DNA of 64,000 nt, taken from contig CM017559.1 of the NCBI GenBank assembly GCA_007844125.1, positions 34,393,812-34,457,811 of the forward strand, written 5' to 3'. The translations under genes and the position numbers were made by a program. This DNA comes from Sinonovacula constricta (lineage: Eukaryota > Mollusca > Bivalvia > Cardiida > Solecurtidae). The notes beneath the pieces are model-generated. The model had not been told where the DNA came from, did not search any database, and saw only the letters and a list, made by a program, of their open reading frames with translations. Shown here in pieces: positions 55,307 to 64,000 of this stretch (position 1 is its first letter; every line of letters begins with the position of its first letter).

Positions 55307-56025
55307 TAACCCTACGACTAAACAGTGTAACAACATTTACATTTTAAAAAGATGTTGTTGCGCACATTACACACATTACACGCGATTGTTAGTAACCTTA
55401 ACAAATATGTATACATCTTCAAGAGTTAAAGTTCCGGGGTCATGAACGCTCCTAATGTTTAAGTACACCTGTATGTTAATAACTATTAACTTTTTAATTG
55501 TTTTCCTTCTTTTCAAGAATCTTATACTTTTATGTATATTAATTTTTCTAAGGGACGTGTTTTAGCAGTTTAAGGAAGAAAAAGATGTTTTATTGATACG
55601 GCACCTGCATAACATGTACATGTAAAATAACACGAAAAAATAAATCAGCCAAAAACATTTCAAAACAATATATTGAGATAAACTTATTCTAAAATACTCT
55701 TGTTGCAAACATGTTTTGATAAGACATGTTTCAAGTTCCACAAAAATGAGATAAATGAGCGGTTTAAATGTGTAAAAAATTAATGAACCATAAACTGTCG
55801 CAATGAACATCTCCCAAACGCAAAAGAGTTCGATTGTACTTTAGTAAACATGTAACACTGACCTCGCACGAGAAGGAGCATAAATAACGTTTACTTACTT
55901 TAGGCTTACTAACTCAATAAAATAATAAATAATTATACAGTTGCTCAGTTTTTATCCGGCATTTAGAACAGTATATTGTCTTTTATCATTAAAGAGTACA
56001 CTGTTGCCATAGCGACAGATACAGT

Positions 56026-56031
56026 TTTATT
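56026..56031 (-). promoter_or_regulatory. AATAAA directly after the gene 3 stop codon
   Basis: The coding strand reads TAG followed at once by AATAAA. If used, the 3' UTR would be only a few tens of bases long. Confidence 0.45.
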
Positions 56032-56199
56032 CTAAGACGCCGAACAGTTGAAATTTGGTCCCGGAAGTGGTGCTCTGGGATCGTACAAGGAGGGGGCGTT
56101 CAAAAAGATTCCGGCTGTACCACAAAATGCGGCAAGAGTAAAAATGTACAAAAACATCCGATCCATGATCATAGCCACGTAGTTCCAGTCGAGCACTTC
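56032..56199 (-). CDS. Gene 3 exon 7: TM4
   Basis: 168 bp including TAG at 56032-56034. [20 protein letters not shown], then [11 protein letters not shown] and a longer tail ending NCSAS. Confidence 0.95.
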   Translation of the reverse strand, partial: EVLDWNYVAMIMDRMFLYIFTLAAFCGTAGIFLNAPSLYDPRAPLPGPNFNCSAS

Positions 56200-59100
56200 C
56201 TGTGAACAAAAACTTTTTTTTATTAATTGGATCAAAAATTATTATTATTATTTTTATTATTATTATATAACGATATGCTGATTAGGATGTTTCATTAACA
56301 ATAGTGATGTTGTTAGTGGTAGAAGTTGCTATGTGGAACCGCCAGTAGTTTTAATTGTAGTCATTTATTGACACAAAATATTAGTTCAAACACATTTATA
56401 CTTTAAGTGACACCGTCCTAAATCGACATATTTGGTTTAATGAAGAAAGTATATGTAAGAGGGTAATACATAATTTCAGCGTCATATGAATAATTTTCAT
56501 TATTTTATATATGGAGTAGGTTAGGAAATATCAACTTACCCTACGATCTTCATTTAACTTCCGCATATGGCTCGCAATGAACTTCACTCCTTTCACCGAA
56601 GCTGTCAGCAATTTCGGTTGTTTCTGGTCAATGACCTGATGAGCTATCCTCCTTTGTCGAATGTTTTCGTACTGTGGCGATCCTTCCTCGACATTCGTTC
56701 GGACGTCTCCAGACGTATCCGGCATAGGGAAAACTTCTGGGCCGCAGCTTGGTAGCATGAAGTCTAGCCTCGCTTGTTTTGGCATGGCGGGTCGCTTCAT
56801 ACAAAGAATTCTGGGTAAAATTTCCGTAAATATACTGCGGGTCCAGGAAGACATTTCATGGGTTGCAGGATTTCGGAAATTGACACTGAGCGTATACACA
56901 GTCAAAAAGATTGACATAGTCACTACTATCATTGTAAACAGTAAATACTTAGCAATCAAAGGTATAACTAATGACGTCGGGGGACTAATATCAGAAAGTA
57001 ACAAGAAGAACACAGTTAACGCCAAAAGGATCGAAATAGACAGCGTAATCTTTTCTCCAGAATCACTTGGCAAATAGAACACAAGCACTGTCAGTGTTGA
57101 AATGGCGATAATTGGTAAAATTAGGTTGATCGTATAGAACAACGTCTTCCGTCTGATTGTTACATTAAACATAAGGAAAGGAAACGGGTCGTCTTGACAA
57201 CACGGGTAGAATTTATTGGCGGTCTTGGCTGTTACATTGATGACGTCCCATTCGACGTTTTGACTGTAGTGACATAGGTCAACGCCGTTAGGTATAAAAG
57301 TTTCATTGTTGATGACAACACCGGTGTTAAATTGAAGCTCATGTTGTAGGTCGATCTGTAAAAAAATAGTAAATTGTTCAATGTAGAACACAAAAGAAAA
57401 CGTGTAATAACATAACATGTCTAAGTCTATGCAAAGATATGTCTTAGTTTCAGGATTGACGTTTACTAGATCATGGTATGCGAAGCTAGTCTTAAGAAAG
57501 ATACTCAAACTACACATGTTAATTGGTTTTCCTTTTTGAAAAACAAAACAATATTCACTCTCAAAATTAAATTTGAAAACATGTATTTTTACCGTCATTT
57601 TCACGACAGACCTTCAACTATAAAAGAGTACATGTATTAGTTTCTGAAGACACTGTTATATCACCTCTGCATGTAACAACCAGCAGTCAGAATTAACGAT
57701 TACGACATATGACAAAGTCCTATGAGCATTGCACCATATAACCAAATTTGAAAAAGGCACAGGGCAAAGGTACTTACATGCAATCCAGATGTAAAAGTAA
57801 TAACGATTTTTCACTGAGTCAGTAAATGAAAAGATCAAACAAAAGTCAACAGTTACCACCTTGAAACGGCAAGTAAATCTCATTTGTTGATGGCAAAACT
57901 GATACTCATATGTTATGATCAATAAACAATAAAGAATCATTAATTACCGAGTGTATATCATTGGTCCAGGACCCGAACTTCATGAAGCACTCTTGCTGAT
58001 CAAAGGGAAAGAACTCTACATCAATGGGGCAGTAACTCTTGTAGATGGCAGGAGGGTTCCAGACAATACGGCCGGTGTGGTACACGGTTGCCTTCGTCAT
58101 CAGCGAGATCACAAACTCACCGTCCGCACTGTTTGAATAAAAACACAAACATTTCTATACATTGATATTTAACATTGAATCAATATTTTCTCAAACTCCA
58201 TCGAAAAATCACCTGTGGGCGTCGTTTTGGAAGTTTTGATCATTGTAATTAAGTACGTTATTGGCAAGAAACCTTGAATCATGTCAAAACCCCATTAGTG
58301 TAGTCTTTACAAGTTTTGACTTTCTTCTGAATAAATTATTGTTTTTCTTACTGGGTGTTTCTAATTAAACACCTCGAATAATTCACGAATCATCTCTCGG
58401 ATGTGTGTAGGTAGTCGTATCACCTCCGCCATTTCCCTATATGGGACTAATTCTGAGACAGACTTCAAAACAAAGATGGCAGCTCGGGTGACAGTTCACT
58501 ATAGTACGATGCCTGTAAAACTTCAATTTGAGGCGGCTTCAATTTTAAATCATCCAAATATAATTTACCAAGCGCAGCAGACACGCAGCTATCAAACGAT
58601 GGCAGTGTTTATGTTTTGTGCTAACTACATAGGCATATGCTCCTTCCGACTTCCGGCCAATAAAACGATCGAGATTTCAGCAAGTATCATTGCACCAGAT
58701 ACATCCGAGGCATAATTGTCCGGAATTAACCGAGGAGTTCCGATTGTTGTCGGGCAGTAATTGGTTCTATTTTGCATTTGTGCGAATGTAAAATTATACC
58801 AGCTTTGTAAATGACAGTTTTGTGAATACGACAGATACGAATTTACGGCAAAATAGTTGTTTCATATGTTAATTAGTGGTATGATCGTAATACATGTATC
58901 TAGCAATATTTTGTTGAAATGGGAAATAACAAATTAACGTATGTGAAAATATATCGTGATATGCATATCACTCAGACGATGACGCAACGATAAGCTATAT
59001 ACATATAGATATAAAGAAGTGCTATAAGATTTATTGGCATCAGTCTTCAGAACCTCTACTTCAATGGCACACAGCAATTTTAGTCGGTTAGATTCGTATT

Positions 59101-62100
59101 TGCCATGGTTTAATTTGAATATATGGGAGTAAATTTCTCTAAATGTTGTTTGTGATAAACCATTATTAATCAACAGAGTAAGGCTGTCCAATTGAAAAAA
59201 GAACATACTGAAACAAATTTAAGAGTCGAGAGCTATGATAATTTCCCCTCACACCAGCAGTTCTTTTACCAACTTATTTACAGTGAAAACTAAATGTAAA
59301 AATTACTGTTAAGTCATATAAAAGCAAAGGTAGCATACAATATAAAACAAAAGCAGTATTTACTTGACCTAAAAAGTTCCAATTGGAGAAAACTTGAAAC
59401 CGAGATTAAGAAGATGTAATGAAAGTCAAAAAGTAGCAATAATTCAAATAATTTCTTTTAATGAGTTTTAAGACGACTTCAACGACTTATTTTTCATTGA
59501 CCATGTGTAAAAAAAGATGACATTGAAAAAAGATTTACAAGGTAACAGCTTTGCTAAACAATTCCATTGATAGATTAATACTAACCTTAACAGATCTAGA
59601 GTAATACAGAAATTTTAAAAAAAGAACCTTAAAGTAAAGCCGCCAAGAATTGATGGTATATTTATTTTAATTTTTTTTATTGAATTATATATTTTCTTCA
59701 TGTTTGTTGTGTTATGACAGCATTTGTTTTGACAATAAACTTCGTGTTTCTACAAATATCATATTGAATTGAATTGAACTTTCCAGGATGTACGCTAGTT
59801 CCATGTACATGGACATGCGAGTCCTCATTAACAGCAGTTGCAAAGACAGGCGTTTGTGGAAAAAAAACGATACGGACAAGACCTTGTTTGCATGAAATGA
59901 AGAAATTTACATATCGTTGGATACGATATTGTGTTTGTCGTTATTGTTGGACAGTCTAAAACAATTTAATATTATTATAATTACTGAGATGGGTTTTCGC
60001 TTTGTAAAGGCAGTGAATACAATAAAAACGCTGCACGCACTGCTTCGAAAAATAGTCACATTTTCAGACGCTGAAAACCCGTGTATATATGTAAATTGTT
60101 GTACATATTTTGTGTGCTTGATAAACCTCTCCTTCTTAAAATATAAAACTCCGTGTAAAGGACATACACGTATGATAAACAGAAGGTTAAGATTCGAAGG
60201 CCAATTCCAGAAGATGTGCGCTATTTACATAACACGCACCACATTTCACAGGATGCTGTTATTTTACTCTTGGTTGCGGTTTATGTATAAAGTAGTTCTT
60301 TTTTGTATTGCATCGATAGTCATTTTTCATACTATGGTAAACTTTTGGAAATTTTGTAATTGTGTGAATTTTTAACTGTGAGACTCTCTGTCGTTTCACG
60401 CCTTATTATGGGACTACGCAGAACTACTTCTTGTCGCGCTTGGAATAGGAGAACTTTGTTAGGTCGGCTGCTTTTCCCTGAACGGTTATGTTTTACTGTG
60501 ATACTGTATAAATAGGGGAAAAAAACGTCCGTGGTCCACCTTTTATAAAACAGAACATAGTGCAACAAGAAATAATTGAGAAACTACTTCAGAAAGCAGT
60601 AACAAACAATAAATTCAGATTCTATTTTTTTCTATTTAAACACCAAAAATGTTTCGACATGAATTTTAAAAATATAATGTACTAAAAAGCAATCACATGC
60701 CGGACTTTCTAATAAGAAGTCCAAGCGTTATAATCATTTATGTAGGATTTGAGGTTTTTAATGTACGGCTTACTGCATTTTTAAATCGAATTAATCATTT
60801 TAGTAAAGATCTGAAAATACGATCTTCGACGCTTCTAGAATGTCGTATATCCATGAACGATGCTAGTATCAAGTGAATGGTCATACATGCGTAACTACAT
60901 GTAAATAGTTCCACCTAGACATGAGTCTTTTACCGAAAAGGCTTTTTTTCTCACCATATGCCTATGGGTAAAAGGCGAGGATAAACAAAACCATACGACG
61001 ACGGCTTATCTTTGATTGGTTACATCGCTACAACACAATTATGGGCTATTGACGACACCTTGCTTATTACGATACACCTACTTGTTATACAGAACTATAT
61101 CGGGTCTCCAGAGGTCGCCTGATGGTATATAAGTATAGTTGAGTCCACCCACATCCCGGGGGTCCCAGCGTAGTCGTGGGTCAGTCCATTCCTAGGAAAA
61201 GGGGTGGAAAGTATAATATTTAAATTTAAAAAGTCCTAGATTACAACATGAACATTGAATTGTAGCATAACTTTTTCTAGTTTATAATATTCGTGATAAA
61301 AATTCTGATCGATGATAAAATTAAATTCTATGGCATGAAATTATGAGTTATTTGCTTTCATAAATATATTTGTTTTTTTAACTGAATCTTTGACGTTTTA
61401 CATTAAAACTAATATATTTTGTTACATCGCCACCTGTGATTATACACGTGGCGGTGTAAGTGCATGCAATTCTTCTCCATTTCCTCGATAGAAGCATCAG
61501 TGTAACATTCCCATAGACTAGATTATGGTAATAGATAAGAAGATGTCGTATTGTGTATTATACAAATAAAGACTTAGATTAATTTCCGTATATAGTTTTA
61601 AGAACCGAAGACGCAGACGCAGACGTCAATATCACATTAGCCAGGTCCGCAAAACTAAGTATTGACTGAAACATAAGTATTTATTTGTTATATCAGCTAA
61701 CCCAAGAAATTAAAGCGTTATTGATACAATATAGTGTGATACTTTACTATTTGTGGAGCCAGTTTGTTCAACGCTCATTTCGTCAAAGTCTGTTCTCATA
61801 TTTTTCTTCAAAAGATCATCAAGTAAAGCAGTCATTTATACCGAGGTTGCACTTTTTGTTCTTTTGATGAATTAATTGCCCCTTAATGTTAGCAAAACCT
61901 AATCAGACACACTGTCGAATTTCTTTTTCCAGAAGCCATTTTATTGTAGCAACAGCGCGCGTAAAAAGAACACGATCATTAGTTTAAAATTCTCGGTGGC
62001 CACGTGAAAACATTCACTAGTCAATATCACTTAATAATGACTCACACGTGACCAGCACTCGACCAATCACAACGCTTTAAATGCAAGGGGTATGTGATAT

Positions 62101-62541
62101 AAATAAATAAATACCATTAAAGCATGTGACGTTGGTAAATCCGAGATAAATACAAAACTAAGCTGCTTTTTAAAAATGCAACAAATCCATGTTATTATAA
62201 GTTTTTATCGCCTTAACCTTTCCTTGAATAACAGGCTCCAATTGACTTCATGAACATATGTAGACTTATTCCTTATTTTCTTAAAAATCCATTTAATGCA
62301 TATTTATTTAACTCAACAACACAAATCCTTTTTTCTTGTCAAAATACGCGATGGGATGTTTGTTTATTCATTACCCGTCACTGTTTGTTTACACAGGCGG
62401 TCTCCGAGGCTTTTGTTTTCTCATAAAATCCATTCTGCTTGTTTACCTATGACTTACCCACAACTGTTTGTTTTTGTATGCTGTCTATTTACTTACATGT
62501 CTGAGCCAGAGGCTGGATGCAAATATTTGGTTCTTCTCGGA
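56032..62541 (-). CDS. Nicotinic acetylcholine receptor alpha-type subunit, gene 3 (exons 3-7; 5' end outside window)
   Basis: Exons on the minus strand: 62497-62541, 61082-61191, 57948-58128, 56540-57355 and 56032-56199, giving 439 codons plus stop. Exons 1 and 2 are not found up to 64000. Features: SLWLRH, LYN loop A, 13-residue Cys-loop, FGSW, FYPCC vicinal cysteines, four TM segments, a loop with [11 protein letters not shown] (shared motif with gene 1) and TM4. TM2 keeps DSGEK with Glu at -1' and Leu at 9', the classic cation-channel pattern, unlike genes 1 and 2. The large intron 4 (58129-61081) contains no recognised element. Confidence 0.95.
56540..57355 (-). CDS. Gene 3 exon 6: loop C, TM1-TM3, cytoplasmic loop
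   Basis: 816 bp (272 codons), phase 0. IDLQHELQ start after [21 protein letters not shown]1, [19 protein letters not shown] in TM2, SPPTS, TM3, loop, ending EDRR at GTAAGT. Confidence 0.96.
57690..57870 (+). repeat. Interspersed repeat C, copy 7
   Basis: GAGCATTGCACCATATAACC, AATCCAGATGTAAAAGTAA, CACTGAGTCAGTAAATG and CAACAGTTACCACCTTGAAA in order, inside intron 5 of gene 3. Confidence 0.75.
57948..58128 (-). CDS. Gene 3 exon 5: Cys-loop and loop B
   Basis: 181 bp between AAACAG and GTAATT. Near-identical to gene 2 exon 5 at DNA level; see the gene-conversion finding. Confidence 0.96.
58129..61081 (-). other. Intron 4 of gene 3
   Basis: 2.95 kb. Frames of 104 codons (58401-58715, plus) and 152 codons (59917-60375, plus) show no recognisable domain. 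A short ATTGA tail at 59765-59780 follows CAATAAACTTCG and may be a retroposon 3' end. A small inverted pair surrounds 60930-60977. Confidence 0.5.
61082..61191 (-). CDS. Gene 3 exon 4 (110 bp)
   Basis: [16 protein letters not shown] start after TCCTAG, ends LYN plus AA before GTAGGT, a less common donor. Confidence 0.94.
61192..62496 (-). other. Intron 3 of gene 3
   Basis: No repeat family recognised. An imperfect inverted repeat (ACATCGCCAC against GTGGCGGTGT) lies at 61423-61456. Confidence 0.6.
62497..62541 (-). CDS. Gene 3 exon 3 (45 bp)
   Basis: [15 protein letters not shown] between TTACAG and GTAAGT. First exon of gene 3 visible in the window. Confidence 0.95.
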
Positions 62542-62930
62542 CTGTAACAAACAACAACAACAACCACAGACAGTTAATTAACCAAGCAGCCAAAACCTCA
62601 ATCAATCAATTAAACAATCACTTTACCAATAAACAAATTTACCAATAAATAACTTATTATTCCTTTCAAAATGTTACTTTATTTAAAGATTTAGCTAAAA
62701 GTGTTTGCATGAAATAGAGATGTAGCTGTATGAAACGATGTAACAAAAATACCAAGATTAAATTCTCGAATTTTTCTGGATTTGTCCATCTTACAATACA
62801 GTTCAATAAATATCACACTTTAATACACTAGTGGTTAGTAACTGATTAAACCATTCAATAAAAATGAGAGTTTGATGACCTGAAACTTGCCCTAGATATT
62901 AAATTAAATATACACGATTTCATGCCAATA

Positions 62931-62968
62931 AATTGTAATAATTGTAATAATTGTAATAATTGTAATAA
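62931..62968. repeat. 9-bp tandem repeat ATTGTAATA, four units
   Basis: Four perfect successive units. Confidence 0.9.
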
Positions 62969-63566
62969 AACTGAGCTTAAGCTAGACAAGATGCCATCTG
63001 CTCTTAAATTGCAAAATACTACGCACTTAACAAAACTACAAATTTAATATGCTTTCATGTATAATATTTATTATTACTGATTAATGATGTAGTTTACTAC
63101 AGGTAAATCTATTACACGTAAGCACACGATTGCACCTTATTTCATTGACAAAATATTTTATTTTCATGTCGAACAGTGAAATATTAGGATTAATCAGTGA
63201 TATTAAATGATATTTCACTTGGATAATATCTCTTACTTAACTTATTGGATATAAACAACCCAACCCCGAAGTAGCCATACATTTATAGCAAATCAGAAGC
63301 TATGAAAATTCAAATTCCTCAGTGATTTATTTCAATAGAACCACTTTCCATTTTCTATTTCCCAATGAACATATTAGATTGATATATTTTACTTAATTGT
63401 TCTATTTTCAACTGCGCATGTCCAACAAACCAGGCATTCTGGCTTGACTCCTCCCCTTGTGACGACAAGTTTGGACACGTCAAGACGACTGACAGTTTGA
63501 TTGACAGTTTTATGGGGCGGATTACACGTTATTTTGGTAGAACAGGTAGAAGTGAGGCGGGGACTT

Positions 63567-63685
63567 CTAAGTCGGATAGAATCTATTAAGACGTTTCCAT
63601 AGAAAAAAGGCAGCCTGCACTCGCTGCGCTCGTTTCGACTTCTATTTTCTATAGAAACTTCTTAACAGACTCTATCCTATACTTA
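63567..63685. mobile_element. Foldback MITE
   Basis: Two arms of about 40 bp (63567-63606 and 63644-63685; CTAAGT, GGATAGA, CCATAGAAAA on the left, inverse on the right) enclose a 37-bp loop with CACTCGCTGCGCTCG. Target-site duplication not clear. Confidence 0.7.
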
Positions 63686-64000
63686 GTCATATCAGTGAAT
63701 ATACTTTAATAATAAGACCAAACTTTGAATAATGTTTTATCCGCACATTTACACTGCACAGCCATAATTGAACTTAAAATAGACGTTTGCGGTTCTTGGA
63801 GATCCAAACTGCGGCCATGTTGCCTGAAACCAAAATAACTTGACCTTGTACTCCTTCACACAGAGTATGATCTGATCTTTCGGTACTTAATCACGCATTT
63901 ATTGCATCGTTAGCTCTTCATTTTTATATCTTAATACAAAATCCTTTCCATGTTAAGGGTGTTTAAAATAAGAAAAAAAATGTAATATTGTGTAGTTAAA

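Larger units (their letters stand above)
62542..64000 (-). other. Intron 2 of gene 3, partial
   Basis: No exon 2 signature (NKYNK or NYNK, RPEGD) is seen before the window ends. It contains a 9-bp tandem repeat and a foldback element. Confidence 0.6.

Noticed and set aside
59917..60375. 152-codon plus-strand frame inside gene 3 intron 4
   Set aside because: The longest unexplained non-repeat frame, but it has no recognised motif and a composition like the surrounding AT-rich DNA. Transcript evidence would be needed to revive it.

Overview
The window is eukaryotic genomic DNA, very probably from a lophotrochozoan and most likely a bivalve mollusc. Evidence: AT-rich sequence, long introns with canonical GT-AG borders, tRNA-derived SINEs, many micro- and minisatellites, and a tandem cluster of nicotinic acetylcholine receptor (nAChR) subunit genes of the kind expanded in bivalves. 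The species cannot be fixed from the sequence alone.

All recognisable protein-coding genes are nAChR subunits (Cys-loop pentameric ligand-gated channels) on the minus strand, so transcription runs from high to low coordinates. Three bodies have open exons. Gene 1 (2214-15106) is complete: seven exons, 497 codons plus stop. Gene 2 (40579-48823) is complete: seven exons, 505 codons plus stop, including a signal-peptide exon found only by splice logic. Gene 3 (56032-62541) shows exons 3-7; its first two exons lie beyond the right edge. All use the ancestral nAChR exon plan (45, 110 and 181 bp exons encoding the ligand-binding domain, one large exon for TM1-TM3 plus the cytoplasmic loop, and a separate TM4 exon). 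All have a 13-residue Cys-loop and vicinal cysteines, so they are alpha-type subunits.

Between genes 1 and 2 lie the remains of further tandem units. Psi-1 (about 23.6-27.0 kb) has a TM4 exon with a premature stop, a fused remnant of exons 6 and 5, and a broken exon 1. Psi-2 (about 30.7-37.6 kb) has a decayed exon 2 and a perfectly intact signal-peptide exon. A colinear copy of gene 2 intronic DNA lies at 20.3-22.3 kb. Conserved 5' flanks (gene 1, psi-1, psi-2) and 3' flanks (same three) frame these units and show they arose by segmental duplication.

The most unusual points are as follows. (i) Two minisatellites in gene 2 each start exactly on an exon-intron junction and copy the splice site in every unit. 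(ii) A terminal-inverted-repeat element inside gene 1 carries a captured nAChR exon fragment, and an empty copy of the same element lies 1.3 kb away. (iii) Exon 5 of genes 2 and 3 is nearly identical although their other exons are well diverged, suggesting gene conversion. (iv) Genes 1 and 2, but not gene 3, lack the -1' glutamate and the 9' leucine of the pore. (v) A 2-kb ACT trinucleotide array fills much of the last intron of gene 1. The rest is introns and intergenic DNA with SINEs, small inverted-repeat elements and an abundant unnamed interspersed repeat.
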